Below, piece by piece: positions 9,027 through 19,176 of a DNA stretch of 64,000 bases. Position 1 is the stretch's first letter. Each line of letters starts with the position of its first letter. Made by a program: the position numbers and the translations under genes. The stretch lies in the NCBI RefSeq assembly GCF_963664135.1, contig NZ_OY760905.1, forward strand, positions 3,870,736-3,934,735, written 5' to 3'. The notes under the pieces are model-generated. The model was given only the letters and a program-made list of their open reading frames with translations, ran no database searches and was not told the origin of the DNA. The stretch comes from an uncultured Acetobacterium sp. (GTDB lineage Bacteria; Bacillota; Clostridia; Eubacteriales; Eubacteriaceae).

Positions 9027-9114
9027 AAATATTGCATCATAATTATTTTGCGTTTGCAATATTTGACAAAAACAATAGTTGTTACTTGCAATTAAAATTA
9101 TGGTGTGTTACAAT
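9027..9114. promoter_or_regulatory. divergent promoter region between the MarR gene and argD
   Basis: A good plus-strand promoter, TTGCAA (9086-9091), 17 bases, TACAAT (9109-9114), drives the argD remnant. An inverted repeat, AAATATTGCA (9027-9036) and TGCAATATTT (9055-9064), lies towards the MarR gene and is a candidate MarR operator. Confidence 0.6.
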
Positions 9115-9145
9115 TACAAACAAATTTGAAAGGACGTGTTAAAAA

Positions 9146-10050
9146 ATGAATCAGACCATTATCAAAGCAGAAAACTATTTCCTGAACACCTATAACCGTT
9201 ATCCGATTGTGTTGGAATCCGGCCAAGGGGTTTATTTATATGATGATGCAGGGAAAAAATATCTTGATTTCGCAGCAGGCATTGGCGTGTTTGCCTTAGG
9301 TTATCAAAATAAGATATACAACGAAGCGCTGAAAGCACAGATCGATCAATTAATTCATACCTCCAATTTGTTTTATAACAAGCCCTCCGCTGATGCAGCC
9401 GAAAAATTCGCCAAGATATCGGGTATGGAGAAGGTGTTTTTTACCAATTCCGGGACAGAAGCCATTGAAGGGGCGATCAAAATTGCCCGTAAATATTATT
9501 TTAATAAAACCGGCAGTTCCGAAGGGGAAATCATTGCCATGGAGCATTCTTTTCATGGACGCAGTATGGGTGCCTTGGCAGTCACTGGTCAGCCCAAATA
9601 TTCGGATGCGGAATTCCGGTGGGTGCTTTTGCAGCAAGGGGCAAAGCAGCAGATGTTTTAGAACCAGGTGACCACGGCACCACTTATGGTTATAATCCCT
9701 TGGCCGGAGCCGCAGTTGATGTGGTGCTGGATATTTATGAGCAAATTGAGTTATTAACTCATGTCAAAAAGGTCAGCAGTTACTTAGAAGAAAAATTAAA
9801 TCAGTTAGTAAGTGACTATTCGTGTGTTAAGGAACGACGAGGAAAAGGTTTAATGCAAGCCTTAGAGCTGAATCGTCCGGAAAAAGACATCATTGCAAAA
9901 ACCCAGGAATTGGGACTGATCATTATCACGGCCGGACCTAATGTATTGCGATTCTTACCGCCATTAATTATTGAGAAAAAACAGATTGATGAAATGATTA
10001 GCATCTTAAAAAGTAGTTTGAATTTCGTTTATAATAAAGATCGCAATTGA
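9146..10050 (+). pseudogene. argD: acetylornithine aminotransferase with internal deletion and frameshift
   Basis: The first part (9146-9661) encodes an ArgD-like N-terminus to SFHGRSMGALAVTGQPKY. The second, in another frame (to 10050), encodes the C-terminal part from VGAFAARG through HGTTYGYNPLAGAA. The segment between them, normally over 100 residues and containing the DE-x-Q motif and the PLP-binding Lys, is missing. The junction lies near 9611-9618, where a GAATTC hexamer occurs. The fused product cannot be an active aminotransferase. The ribosome site GAAAGGACG and promoter upstream are intact. Whether this is natural decay or an assembly/cloning artefact is open. Confidence 0.85.
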
Positions 10051-10190
10051 CATTAATTTAAGACACTAAACGGGCTATTTGCTTATTCCATCCATTACAC
10101 TATGTTACAAGAAAATTTTATTATAAATTCTTAATTCTCGTTTCATTCATAGTCATCCGGGTATTAAATTAACTAAGGAGTGTGAAAAAA

Positions 10191-10868
10191 ATGAAAAAAG
10201 TAATGCTTGTCTTCATTTTATCGTTGTTAACAGTCTTGACTCTCTCCGGCATTTCATTTGCTGAGGAGATGGTTCTTAAAAGTCCCGATGTTATCCTATC
10301 AGAAATTATGGTAGAGCAAGGAATAAAGGATGCAACACAGATTGATCCAAGCAAGGTAAGGCAGGAGACACTTGAAGAATTAGGTGATTCGGTAATGGAA
10401 AAAATGATTGGTAATACAGCCATGCATGACCAAATGGATATTAGACTTGGTGGCGACGGATCAGAATCCCTTAAAGCCTTTCATATCAATCTTGCCATCA
10501 ACTATCTCACAGATTACCCAAATGGTATGATGAATATCATGAGTGGAGGGATGATGTCAAACAGTTATTCATCTACTAGTTCAGGATGGTCCGGAAACGG
10601 AATGATGAATAATAATTCATATGGCAATTCTGGATGGAATGGATATGGAATGATGAATTCCTTTGCATCTGTCGCGGTTGCCATTGGTATTATGGTCATA
10701 TTTCTAATTATAATTATCGGCGTCATTATTTTTGCAGTGGTAAGATCAAAAAAGATACCAATAGCTCAGGAAAAATCCCTGGAAATATTAGGCATACGGT
10801 ACGCACATGGTGAAATCACAAAAGAAGAATTTGATAATATGACAAAGAACATCCGCTCTCTAAAATAA
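10191..10868 (+). CDS. exported SHOCT-domain protein, Met/Asn/Gly-rich
   Basis: The 225-residue product has a cleavable signal peptide (to SFAEE) and a region of about 50 residues rich in Met, Gly, Ser, Asn and Trp with repeated GMM/GYGMMN units. It also has a transmembrane helix (about 165-185) and a C-terminal SHOCT domain (SLEILGIRYAHGEITKEEFD). Met-rich repeats commonly bind copper(I), which fits the copper genes downstream, but that role is inference. ATG 10191 has AAGGAG upstream at good spacing; GTG 10182 is too close to the ribosome site. Confidence 0.75.
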   Translation: MKKVMLVFILSLLTVLTLSGISFAEEMVLKSPDVILSEIMVEQGIKDATQIDPSKVRQETLEELGDSVMEKMIGNTAMHDQMDIRLGGDGSESLKAFHINLAINYLTDYPNGMMNIMSGGMMSNSYSSTSSGWSGNGMMNNNSYGNSGWNGYGMMNSFASVAVAIGIMVIFLIIIIGVIIFAVVRSKKIPIAQEKSLEILGIRYAHGEITKEEFDNMTKNIRSLK

Positions 10869-10927
10869 GTTCAAATTTTAGTTTAGCTCGTTTGACTGAA
10901 ATATGATTGAGAAAGAAGGAATCGATT

Positions 10928-11170
10928 ATGATGTATGGGATAGGTTATGGTGGTGGCTTTGGCTTCTTTATGATATTTGGATTGTTTCTATTACTTGTTC
11001 TGGTTATTATCGGAGTGTATTTTATTGTTCACCATTTTACGAATTCAAATGTAAAAGAAGGAACTCGTTCAGGTAATAAAGCTCTGGAAATTTTGCATGA
11101 GCGATATGCTCGGGGTGAAATCGATGAAGAAGAGTACAATCGAAAAAAAGCGGAGTTGCGAAAGTTATAG
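10928..11170 (+). CDS. small SHOCT-domain membrane protein
   Basis: 80 residues: a glycine-rich start (MMYGIGYGGGFG), one long transmembrane helix, and a C-terminal SHOCT domain (ALEILHERYARGEIDEEEYN). It resembles a shortened version of the preceding gene product and probably shares its function at the membrane. SHOCT domains mediate oligomerisation; no enzymatic activity is expected. The ribosome site GAAGGA precedes the ATG-ATG pair at 10928. A terminator follows. Confidence 0.75.
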   Translation: MMYGIGYGGGFGFFMIFGLFLLLVLVIIGVYFIVHHFTNSNVKEGTRSGNKALEILHERYARGEIDEEEYNRKKAELRKL

Positions 11171-11188
11171 CTAAGACAGGATGGAAAA

Positions 11189-11218
11189 GGACAGTGCTTT
11201 CTGGTGCTGTTCTTTTTT
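11189..11218 (+). terminator. terminator after the SHOCT genes
   Basis: GGACAGTGC (11189-11197) pairs, with some G-T wobbles, with GTGCTGTTC (11204-11212), followed by six T. Confidence 0.65.
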
Positions 11219-11315
11219 AGTGGTTTTGAAGTAATGATTTTAAATAAGCCATAAGATATAGAAGCTATGATAAAGATTAGATGGTAATCAAAAATAAAGA
11301 AAGGTGATGAACGGG

Positions 11316-13520
11316 ATGGATAAAGAAAATTCGACGAAAGATCTAAAGAATGATTTGTCTGATGGAGAAGTGATGCGTGACGAGCATAGAACCCATCAAG
11401 AACATACACATCAGGAACACATTGGCATTCCTCAAAATAATGATGAACATTATCAAGGTCATGGGGAAATGAATCATATGCATGATGCAGGCCAACAGAT
11501 TCCCCAGACAGAAAAGGATCATTCTCATCATCAAATTCCAGCGAATGGGGAGCATATCGACCATGCAGAACATCATGATCACCACGCTATGATGGTGGCA
11601 GATTTTAGAAAAAGGTTTTTTGTTTCTTTGATTATTACTGTACCGATATTATTCTTATCGCCAATGATTCAGATGTTTATGGGGGTGGATTGGCGATTCG
11701 CCGGTGATTCCTATTTATTGTTTGGTCTGTCTACCGTTCTTTTTGTTTATGGAGGCAAGCCATTTCTCACTGGTGCCAGAGATGAGCTGAAGAAAAAATC
11801 ACCGGCAATGATGACACTCATTGCGCTTTCTATAACAGTTGCCTATATTTATAGTACCCTAACTGTATTTTTAATATCCGGTGATGATTTCTTTTGGGAG
11901 CTCGCCACATTAATTGTCATCATGCTTTTAGGTCATTGGATTGAAATGAAATCTGTGATGGGAGCGTCGCAGGCACTGGATGAACTGGTTAAGCTCATGC
12001 CTGAAGAGGCACATCTTATAATGAACAATGGCGAAATCATGGATATTCCGGTAAAACATTTAAAAACCGGCGATGCTGTTCTTATTAAGCCGGGTGAGAA
12101 GATTCCGATTGATGGTTTGGTTTATGATGGGCGATCAGCCGTTAATGAATCTATGATTACTGGAGAATCTGCACCTGTTGAGAAAGAAGCGGGTGATGAA
12201 GTAGTCGGAGGATCCATCAATGGTGAGGGGATTTTAAAATTTAAAGTATCCCGGGTTGGAGAAGATACCTTCCTGTCGCAAGTTTTAAAACTTGTTCGCG
12301 AAGCTCAGGATTCAAAATCCAACACCCAACGATTAGCGGACAAAGCAGCCAAGTGGTTGTTTTATATTGCCGTAATCGCCGGAACATTGACTTTTTTGAC
12401 ATGGATGGTCATCTCCCAGGATCTGAATTTTGCCGTCACACGGGCAGTCACGGTCATCGTTATTTCTTGTCCGCACGCATTAGGCTTGGCAGTTCCCCTA
12501 GTAACCGCTGTTTCAACCAGTATCGGAGCCCAGAAAGGTCTTTTAATCAGAGATCGGGCGGCATTTGAAAACGCTCGTAAATTGAATGCCGTGGTTTTTG
12601 ACAAAACAGGAACCTTAACCGAAGGGAGATTTGGAATAACGGATATCAAGGCAATAGGAATAACGCAGGAAGAACTCCTCTTACTTGTTTATTCAGTCGA
12701 GTCAAATTCAGAACATCCCATTGCACAGGGAATCGCCAATGAAGGAAAGAAATTAAACCTTAAGCCGAAAGCAGTAAAAGATTATCAGAACTTGCCGGGT
12801 AAAGGACTAAAGGCCAATGTGGATGGACAAGACATTATGGTCGTGAGTCCAGGTTATATGCGAACTGAAAAGATAGCCTTTGACGTAGATCATTACGAAC
12901 AACTGGCTCAGATGGGCAAAACAGTTATTTTCGTATTAGCTGGCAGCACTCTTCTCGGCTATCTGGCATTATCTGATATTGTCAGAGACACTGCCAGAGA
13001 AGCCATTGCTAGTCTAAAGTCCATGAATGTTGAAACTATCCTTTTAACCGGGGATAACCAGAGAGTTGCCGCGTATGTGGGCAATCAACTAAAGATCGAT
13101 ACCGTCATTGCAGAGGTATTGCCCCAGGAAAAAGCATCCAAAATTGATGAGCTTATTAAAGAAGGAAAGATCGTAGCTATGACCGGTGATGGCGTTAACG
13201 ACGCACCGTCACTGGCAAAAGCCGATTTAGGCATCGCCATCGGAGCTGGAACAGATGTTGCCATTGAAACAGCGGATGTTATTCTGGTTCGAAGTAATCC
13301 ACTGGATGTAGTAACGATTTTAAAGCTTTCAAAAGCAACCTATCAAAAGATGATCCAAAACCTGATCTGGGCGACCGCTTATAATATGATCGCACTGCCC
13401 TTAGCAGCAGGCGTTCTGTATAATCAAGGAATAGTCATAAATCCAGCTGTCGGCGCAGCGTTGATGTCATTAAGTACAATTATTGTAGCAATCAATGCAA
13501 AACTACTTAAAATTGATTAA
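11316..13520 (+). CDS. copB: copper-exporting P1B-type ATPase, CopB class (CPH motif)
   Basis: The 734-residue pump has a His-rich cytoplasmic N-terminus (about residues 25-95, many HxH and HEH pairs) instead of HMA domains, then eight predicted helices. The ion-site motif is CPH ([12 protein letters not shown]), which defines P1B-3/CopB-type enzymes. The phosphorylation motif DKTGTLTEG, the TGES dephosphorylation loop ([10 protein letters not shown]) and the hinge GDGVNDAP are intact. It probably exports copper across the membrane. ATG 11316 follows AAGGTGA; nearby in-frame GTG 11304 and ATG 11307 are alternatives. It is separated from the next copper gene by a strong terminator. Confidence 0.93.
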   Translation: MDKENSTKDLKNDLSDGEVMRDEHRTHQEHTHQEHIGIPQNNDEHYQGHGEMNHMHDAGQQIPQTEKDHSHHQIPANGEHIDHAEHHDHHAMMVADFRKRFFVSLIITVPILFLSPMIQMFMGVDWRFAGDSYLLFGLSTVLFVYGGKPFLTGARDELKKKSPAMMTLIALSITVAYIYSTLTVFLISGDDFFWELATLIVIMLLGHWIEMKSVMGASQALDELVKLMPEEAHLIMNNGEIMDIPVKHLKTGDAVLIKPGEKIPIDGLVYDGRSAVNESMITGESAPVEKEAGDEVVGGSINGEGILKFKVSRVGEDTFLSQVLKLVREAQDSKSNTQRLADKAAKWLFYIAVIAGTLTFLTWMVISQDLNFAVTRAVTVIVISCPHALGLAVPLVTAVSTSIGAQKGLLIRDRAAFENARKLNAVVFDKTGTLTEGRFGITDIKAIGITQEELLLLVYSVESNSEHPIAQGIANEGKKLNLKPKAVKDYQNLPGKGLKANVDGQDIMVVSPGYMRTEKIAFDVDHYEQLAQMGKTVIFVLAGSTLLGYLALSDIVRDTAREAIASLKSMNVETILLTGDNQRVAAYVGNQLKIDTVIAEVLPQEKASKIDELIKEGKIVAMTGDGVNDAPSLAKADLGIAIGAGTDVAIETADVILVRSNPLDVVTILKLSKATYQKMIQNLIWATAYNMIALPLAAGVLYNQGIVINPAVGAALMSLSTIIVAINAKLLKID

Positions 13521-13624
13521 CCATTCATTTTGATGACAAACTGGTTGACATATTTATGAAAATTGAAAGTAGCATCAAAAATACTAATCCGCAATTAAGT
13601 GTCCTCAGAAATACCTATTATTTG

Positions 13625-13673
13625 AAATAAAGTCAATGCATTAGAATAATTAATGTGTTGCTTTATTTTTTTT
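13625..13673 (+). terminator. terminator after copB
   Basis: AAATAAAG (13625-13632) pairs with CTTTATTT (13661-13668), extended inward by CAATGCATTA/TAATGTGTTG with wobbles, then a run of T. The 244-base gap from 13521 to 13764 holds no other gene. Confidence 0.75.
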
Positions 13674-13764
13674 GAAATTATTCAAAAAAATTTTCGTCTC
13701 CATAAGTTCTACAAAAGTTATTGTTATTATTCCTATAGACAAGAAGTGACAAGGAGAATGACCA

Positions 13765-15129
13765 ATGGAAGAAAAACAAATAACAAAGACATTTTCAGTT
13801 AGTGGGATGACCTGTGTTAATTGTGAAAATCGAATCGAGAATAAACTTAAAAAGCTTGATGGTGTAACCAATGTCACTGCAAGTTATCCGCGTTCACAGG
13901 TCAGTTTTACATACGACCCGGATCGTGTGAAGCTGTCAACCATAGTAGAGACTATTGAATGCATGGATTATCATGTAAAACGTGCAGGTGAAAAACAAAA
14001 GAATCAAACCGTTGAAAAGAAAAATAAAATAAATGAGGTTTTAGGAATCGGCATCATCATCATTGCTGCATTTGTGATTATTAATTACTTTGGCGGTTTT
14101 AACATCTTCAACTCATTTCCAGAGGCAAAACAGGGTGTCGGTTATGGAGCACTACTATTAATCGGTTTACTCACATCCATCCACTGCGTGGCCATGTGTG
14201 GGGGCATCAATCTTTCACAATGCGTTCCCAATGCAAGTATCAAAAGTGAAAAGAAAACGGCAAATCTCAGACCCGGTATTTTATACAACATCGGCCGGGT
14301 GATCTCTTATACCATTGTTGGCGGGATCGTCGGAGCATTGGGATCAGTCGTCAGCTTTTCCGGGACAGCAAAAGGAATTGTCGCTGTTATGGCAGGGGTG
14401 TTCATGGTGATTATGGGCTTGAACATGCTGAATCTTTTTCCCTGGCTGCGTCAATTTAATCCCAGAGTGCCCAAGATTTTTGCCAGGAAGATCAATGAAC
14501 AGAAAAAAAGTAACAGTCCCTTATATGTCGGACTTTTAAATGGCTTAATGCCCTGCGGACCACTCCAGGCGATGCAACTCTATGCACTTTCCACCGGTGA
14601 TCCGGTGCAGGGTGCCTTATCGATGTTAGCATTTAGTTTGGGAACCGTGCCACTGATGTTTGGACTGGGAGCGATCAGCTCATTTCTCAGTAAAAAATTC
14701 ACCAGCAAAATGATGACCGCCAGTGCCGTATTAGTTCTGATCTTGGGTATGTTTATGTTCAGTAACGGCATGAGTTTATCTGGTATTGCACTTCATTCCC
14801 TAACTGGTGGTGTTACAGCGGCGAGTGAAGCACAGCAAAATAATACGACATCCGTCGATCAGGGGGGGCAGACAATTACAACCAGGCTTTCGTCAAACAG
14901 TTATGAACCCATCACTGTCCATGTGGGGGTACCCGTTAAATGGACCATTCAGGCAGACGAGAGTAACATAAATGGGTGCAACAACCAAATACTGATTCCC
15001 AAGTACAATATTGAAAAGAAATTAGTGGCCGGTGACAATATCATCGAATTCACCCCAACTGAAACAGGAACAATCCCCTATAGTTGTTGGATGGGGATGA
15101 TTAAAAGCAATATAACAATTGTTGATTAA
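13765..15129 (+). CDS. three-domain copper protein: HMA, TauE/SafE (DsbD-like) membrane domain, cupredoxin-like domain
   Basis: The 454-residue protein joins three modules. Residues 8-70 are a heavy-metal-associated domain with GMTCVNC. Residues about 90-345 form a six-helix domain of the DsbD/SafE type, with conserved Cys in HCVAMCGG and GLMPCGPLQ. Residues about 370-454 form an extracytoplasmic cupredoxin-like domain with Cys in INGCNNQ and YSCWMGM. The family is often annotated as a sulfite exporter, but the HMA and cupredoxin parts argue for moving copper or reducing equivalents across the membrane. It starts a probable operon running through the CopA halves. AAGGAGAATG precedes the ATG. 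Confidence 0.88.
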   Translation: MEEKQITKTFSVSGMTCVNCENRIENKLKKLDGVTNVTASYPRSQVSFTYDPDRVKLSTIVETIECMDYHVKRAGEKQKNQTVEKKNKINEVLGIGIIIIAAFVIINYFGGFNIFNSFPEAKQGVGYGALLLIGLLTSIHCVAMCGGINLSQCVPNASIKSEKKTANLRPGILYNIGRVISYTIVGGIVGALGSVVSFSGTAKGIVAVMAGVFMVIMGLNMLNLFPWLRQFNPRVPKIFARKINEQKKSNSPLYVGLLNGLMPCGPLQAMQLYALSTGDPVQGALSMLAFSLGTVPLMFGLGAISSFLSKKFTSKMMTASAVLVLILGMFMFSNGMSLSGIALHSLTGGVTAASEAQQNNTTSVDQGGQTITTRLSSNSYEPITVHVGVPVKWTIQADESNINGCNNQILIPKYNIEKKLVAGDNIIEFTPTETGTIPYSCWMGMIKSNITIVD

Positions 15130-15167
15130 AAGATACTAAAGGGTATTATTAAAAGGAGGATTAAAAA

Positions 15168-15668
15168 ATGAAAAAATCATTTTATTTATTAGGAAGTATG
15201 TTAGCAGTCGCCTTGATTGGGATCGTGTTATTTGCTGGTTGTACCAGGAGTACGGGAAACACAGGCGGAACGGCAGTTAATTCAAATTCGTCACAAACCA
15301 GCAGTGAGACTCAAAAAACGACAACACAGCAAAGTACCAGCAGTTCCGCTGCCAAATCAAATGGCGGGACCAAAGCCACAGTGAGTGATGGGGTTCAAAC
15401 GGTAGCAACCACCCTGGATCAAGGTATTTATAAACCAATCGTTGTTCAAGCGGGGATTCCGGTAAAATGGACCATTACTGCAAAAGATGGGGATCTGAGC
15501 AGTTGCAATAATAAAATGGTCATCAGAAGTTATGGCGTGGAAAAGCAATTAGCAGTGGGTGAAAATGTGGTCGAATTTACCCCAACCAAGTCAGGAACCA
15601 TTGTTTATTCCTGTTGGATGGGGATGGTGGGAAGTACCATTACCGTGGTAGACGATATTAATCAATAA
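15168..15668 (+). CDS. cupredoxin-like lipoprotein
   Basis: The 166-residue product has a lipoprotein signal (lipobox FAGC, Cys near residue 25), a Ser/Thr/Gln linker and a C-terminal domain of about 85 residues. That domain is closely similar to the cupredoxin-like end of the preceding gene product: both share YxPIxVxxGxPVKWTI, a Cys-Asn-Asn motif, and YSCWMGM near the end. The paralogy suggests that the soluble domain was duplicated and anchored separately, perhaps as an extracellular copper carrier that exchanges metal with the fusion protein. AAAGGAGG precedes the ATG. Confidence 0.82.
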   Translation: MKKSFYLLGSMLAVALIGIVLFAGCTRSTGNTGGTAVNSNSSQTSSETQKTTTQQSTSSSAAKSNGGTKATVSDGVQTVATTLDQGIYKPIVVQAGIPVKWTITAKDGDLSSCNNKMVIRSYGVEKQLAVGENVVEFTPTKSGTIVYSCWMGMVGSTITVVDDINQ

Positions 15669-15711
15669 AAAATAAAATCGAATAAATGAAAAGTTGAGGG
15701 AGGGGAATTTA

Positions 15712-16185
15712 ATGAATAAAGAAACAGTCAAAATAACCGGAATGACCTGCGCGGCCTGTGCTGCCAGGGTGGAAAAAGTAGTCAATAAGATGCAAGGGAT
15801 AACCAATGCATCAGTGAACTTTGCCACCGAAAACCTGTCAGTTGAATACAATGAGGCCGAGACATCCCGACAAAAAATCAGTGAAGCCATTGAAAAAGCC
15901 GGATACGGTACCGTGGAAGTTTCCACCCAAAGTGAAGTTACCATCCCCATTGGGGGGATGACTTGCGCCGCCTGTTCGGCTCGAGTTGAAAAGGTTTTGG
16001 GAAAACTTGAAGGGGTCACCAGTGCATCGGTTAATCTGGCTACTGAAAAAGCCACCGTTCACTATGATGCCCAGCTGGTAAAGCTCTCAACCATTCGACA
16101 GGCCATTGAAAAAGCCGGGTATCAGGCACTTGAGATAGAGAAAAAAAATGCCATTGATGAGGATAAACTCCGGAAGGAAAAGTAA
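15712..16185 (+). CDS. copA: tandem HMA copper-binding domains; detached N-terminus of CopA
   Basis: 157 residues contain two HMA domains, each with GMTCAAC (Cys pairs around residues 12-15 and 85-88). The reading frame stops at TAA 16183-16185, then continues in the same frame for nine codons and into a complete P-type ATPase at 16213. A single GAA-to-TAA change would explain the break, so this is most likely the N-terminus of a disrupted copA. As it stands it could still act as a soluble copper chaperone. ATG 15712 has GAGGGAGGGG upstream. Confidence 0.8.
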   Translation: MNKETVKITGMTCAACAARVEKVVNKMQGITNASVNFATENLSVEYNEAETSRQKISEAIEKAGYGTVEVSTQSEVTIPIGGMTCAACSARVEKVLGKLEGVTSASVNLATEKATVHYDAQLVKLSTIRQAIEKAGYQALEIEKKNAIDEDKLRKEK

Positions 16186-16212
16186 ATACGAACGCTCAAG
16201 ACCAAGTTAATT

Positions 16213-18171
16213 GTGTCCGCGACCTTCGCTATTCCACTGCTTTATCTGGCTATGGGGGCGATGATCTGGTGGCTGCGTCTGCCGATTCCCAGTTTTCTGG
16301 AACCGATGCAATATCCGCTAAGTTATGCTCTTATCCAGATAATTCTGGTCATCCCGATTATTATTGCCGGGAATCGCTTCTATTCTGTTGGTTTTAAAGC
16401 CATCATTCAGCGCAGTCCGAATATGGATTCACTGATTGCCATGGGAACCTCAGCAGCGATTCTGTACAGCCTTTATTCTGTTTATCAGATCCTCATTGGT
16501 AATTTTGGTGCAGTTGAGGATTTGTACTTTGAAACCGCAGGCGTTATTATTACCCTGATCCTTTTAGGAAAATATCTGGAGGCGGTATCGAAAGGCAAAA
16601 CATCAGAAGCCATTAAAAAGCTTATGGGTCTTGCCCCAAAAACAGCCATCGTTATTCGGGATGGTGTGGAAATTGAAACACCCATCGATGAAGTGGAAAT
16701 TGATGATGTGATCCTGGTAAAACCCGGGGGGAAAATTCCGGTTGACGGGATCGTCATCGAAGGGAACACCGCTATTGATGAATCCATGCTCACAGGAGAA
16801 AGCATGCCCATTGATAAAAAATTAGGGGATGCAGTGTATGCTGCCAGTATTAATAAAAATGGTGTGATCAAATTCAGAGCGACAAAAATTGGTGGGGACA
16901 CCGCCCTGGCTCAAATCATCAAACTGGTGGAAGACGCCCAGGGTTCAAAAGCACCCATCGCTCAATTAGCCGATATTGTTTCCAGTTATTTTGTCCCGAT
17001 TGTCTTTGTGATCGCCGTACTGGCCTTCTCAGGTTGGTATTTCACTGGTCATTCATTGGTATTTTCGATGACCATTTTCATTTCGGTTCTGGTTATCGCC
17101 TGCCCCTGTGCTCTTGGGCTGGCAACGCCAACAGCCATAATGGTTGGAACCGGAAAAGGCGCCGAGTATGGTATTTTAATTAAGGGCGGCGAAGCGCTGG
17201 AAACCACCCATCAGATTAATACCATCGTTTTTGATAAAACCGGAACCATTACTGAAGGCAAGCCCGAAGTAACCGACATTGTCACTGCTTCCGGGATTGA
17301 GCGGAATTGGCTGCTGCAAATTGCTGCTTCTGCTGAAAAAGGATCAGAACATCCCCTGGGAGAAGCGATTGTCAGAGGTGCCGAAAAGGAAAACCTGGAA
17401 ACACTTAAAATTGATACGTTTAAAGCAATCCCCGGATATGGGATTGAAGTGGAAGTTGACGGCTCACGGCTGTTGCTGGGGAACCGAAAAATGATGGATG
17501 AAAACAGTATTTCGCTGATTACCCTGGAAGAAGAATCAGATCGGCTAGCTGAAGAAGGTAAAACCCCCATGTACATTGCAATGGATGGCACGTTGTCTGG
17601 GATTATTGCCGTTGCCGATGTTGTCAAAGCCAGCAGTAAAGCAGCCATTGCTAAACTTCATGAAATGGGCATCGAAGTGGCGATGATCACCGGCGACAAT
17701 AAAAAAACAGCCGAAGCCATTGCCAAACAGGTTGGCATTGATCGAGTCCTGGCCGAAGTATTGCCCCAGGATAAATCAAATGAAGTTAAAAAACTCCAGA
17801 CCGAAGGCCGAAAAGTGGCCATGGTGGGGGATGGTATCAACGATGCACCGGCATTAGCTCAGGCGGATATCGGTATCGCCATTGGCTCGGGTACCGATGT
17901 CGCCATGGAATCAGCAGACATCGTACTGATGCGAAGTGATCTTATGGATGTGCCAACCGCCATCAAACTCAGCAAAAGTACCATTCGCAACATTAAACAA
18001 AATCTGGTTTGGGCATTTGGTTATAACGTTGCCGGAATACCCATTGCCGCCGGACTTCTGTATCTTTTTGGCGGACCATTGCTGAATCCCATTTTTGCAG
18101 CCGCGGCCATGTCACTGAGTTCGGTTTCGGTACTCACCAATGCACTGAGATTAAAAGGGTTCAAACCATAA
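16213..18171 (+). CDS. copA: copper-exporting P1B-1 ATPase, body of CopA without its HMA domains
   Basis: 652 residues carry the full transport core: the CPC motif ([14 protein letters not shown]), the phosphorylation motif DKTGTITEG, the TGES loop ([10 protein letters not shown]), the HP motif (SEHPLGEA) and [10 protein letters not shown]. This is a CopA-type Cu(I) pump. It is in frame with the tandem HMA segment upstream but separated by one TAA. The only nearby starts, GTG 16213 and later ones, lack a ribosome site, so efficient translation as a free protein is doubtful. Either copA is a recent pseudogene, or the pump is made by coupling or readthrough. No frameshift is seen. Confidence 0.8.
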   Translation: MSATFAIPLLYLAMGAMIWWLRLPIPSFLEPMQYPLSYALIQIILVIPIIIAGNRFYSVGFKAIIQRSPNMDSLIAMGTSAAILYSLYSVYQILIGNFGAVEDLYFETAGVIITLILLGKYLEAVSKGKTSEAIKKLMGLAPKTAIVIRDGVEIETPIDEVEIDDVILVKPGGKIPVDGIVIEGNTAIDESMLTGESMPIDKKLGDAVYAASINKNGVIKFRATKIGGDTALAQIIKLVEDAQGSKAPIAQLADIVSSYFVPIVFVIAVLAFSGWYFTGHSLVFSMTIFISVLVIACPCALGLATPTAIMVGTGKGAEYGILIKGGEALETTHQINTIVFDKTGTITEGKPEVTDIVTASGIERNWLLQIAASAEKGSEHPLGEAIVRGAEKENLETLKIDTFKAIPGYGIEVEVDGSRLLLGNRKMMDENSISLITLEEESDRLAEEGKTPMYIAMDGTLSGIIAVADVVKASSKAAIAKLHEMGIEVAMITGDNKKTAEAIAKQVGIDRVLAEVLPQDKSNEVKKLQTEGRKVAMVGDGINDAPALAQADIGIAIGSGTDVAMESADIVLMRSDLMDVPTAIKLSKSTIRNIKQNLVWAFGYNVAGIPIAAGLLYLFGGPLLNPIFAAAAMSLSSVSVLTNALRLKGFKP

Positions 18172-18225
18172 AAAGTAATAAGTAGTAGTAAATAAATAAA
18201 TTTAAATAAAAAGGAGAAAAAGAGT

Positions 18226-18900
18226 ATGAAAAAGAAAATTATTTTAGCTGGAGCCGCCGCATTATTGTTGGTTGTCCTATCCGGCTGCCAGCAGACAGAT
18301 GTCGTCGGAAAGCAATCCATTGCATCATTTGATGCGGTTCTTCAGGCAATGCCCAACCAAATTGCCGAAGATGAAATGAATGGCGGATGGGCGTTGTCGG
18401 CATCGGATGGAACAGCTCGTTTTATCTGGAGTAAAGATTACAGCAGCGGATCACCTCATGATGTCATGATTGAAACGAATGTAAAACCATTCATCGATGC
18501 CGGACTTGATATCACCAAACTTCCTGCCGGGATGGTAATCGGCGATAAGATTATGGTCGGAACAATGTTAGGTGATGAAAAATTAACCTATAAAGGCGAA
18601 GTCACACCGCTAGCCTCCTACGAACAGATTGTCAATCTGAAACGTGATCATATTAAATATCACACAGCCCTTGACCATTATGGAGTAGATCTTGGCGATG
18701 GCAATGCATTTGAATGGGCGAAAGACATGAGTACCAATGATAAAGATATTGTCTTTGCACTCAATCCGCAGATGTTTATTGATGCCGGCGTTGATCCGAC
18801 AAAAGTTGAAGGTTGGGTTTTTGCCAAGGTAAAAACAGAAGATAAGGATAAACAACCGATTGAAGTTGATAAATTCTTAAAACCGTTTAGTATTAAATAA
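18226..18900 (+). CDS. lipoprotein of unknown function in the copper cluster
   Basis: The 224-residue product has a clean lipoprotein signal ending in VLSGCQQ (Cys about 22). The mature part has two similar halves built around an FxWxKDxS motif (FIWSKDYSS and FEWAKDMST), each followed by a segment with xFIDAGxDxTK (KPFIDAGLDITK and QMFIDAGVDPTK). This internal repeat suggests a duplicated ligand-binding fold. No named family is recognised. AAAGGAG precedes ATG 18226. Its position between CopA and CopZ suggests an extracytoplasmic part in metal handling, but that is inference only. Confidence 0.7.
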   Translation: MKKKIILAGAAALLLVVLSGCQQTDVVGKQSIASFDAVLQAMPNQIAEDEMNGGWALSASDGTARFIWSKDYSSGSPHDVMIETNVKPFIDAGLDITKLPAGMVIGDKIMVGTMLGDEKLTYKGEVTPLASYEQIVNLKRDHIKYHTALDHYGVDLGDGNAFEWAKDMSTNDKDIVFALNPQMFIDAGVDPTKVEGWVFAKVKTEDKDKQPIEVDKFLKPFSIK

Positions 18901-18960
18901 ATAGTCTAGAATGATGACTCTAAATAAATAATTTAAATAAAATCTAATGAGGTGTAAGAA

Positions 18961-19176
18961 ATGGAAAAAATAATTCTAAATGTCGAAGGTATGTCCTGTG
19001 CTCACTGTGAAAGAGCTGTAAAAAATGCAGTTGGTGAACTTGACGGTGTTGAAAGTGTCATGGTTGATCTTACCGGAAAAACGGTCGAGATTGAATATAA
19101 TTCTGATAAGTTAACCTTTGAGAGCTTTAAGGCGGCCATCGAAGAAGAAGACTTCAATGTAGTAGGACAAATCTAA
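18961..19176 (+). CDS. copZ: copper chaperone CopZ-like HMA protein
   Basis: A 71-residue single HMA domain with the metal-binding motif GMSCAHC (Cys near 13 and 16), normal length for CopZ. It probably carries Cu(I) in the cytoplasm and delivers it to the ATPases or to the regulator. GAGGTG precedes ATG 18961. A decayed second copy lies about 0.6 kb downstream (19801-19935). Confidence 0.9.
   Translation: MEKIILNVEGMSCAHCERAVKNAVGELDGVESVMVDLTGKTVEIEYNSDKLTFESFKAAIEEEDFNVVGQI

Noticed and set aside
8611-9042. 143-codon plus-strand open frame
   Set aside because: Fully antisense to the MarR gene, which has clear family motifs and a ribosome site.
9027-9064. Inverted repeat as a transcription terminator
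   Set aside because: It lies between divergent genes, has an 18-base gap and no T run, so an operator is more likely.
11343-11585. Minus-strand frame rich in Met and Ile
   Set aside because: Antisense of the His-rich N-terminus of CopB.
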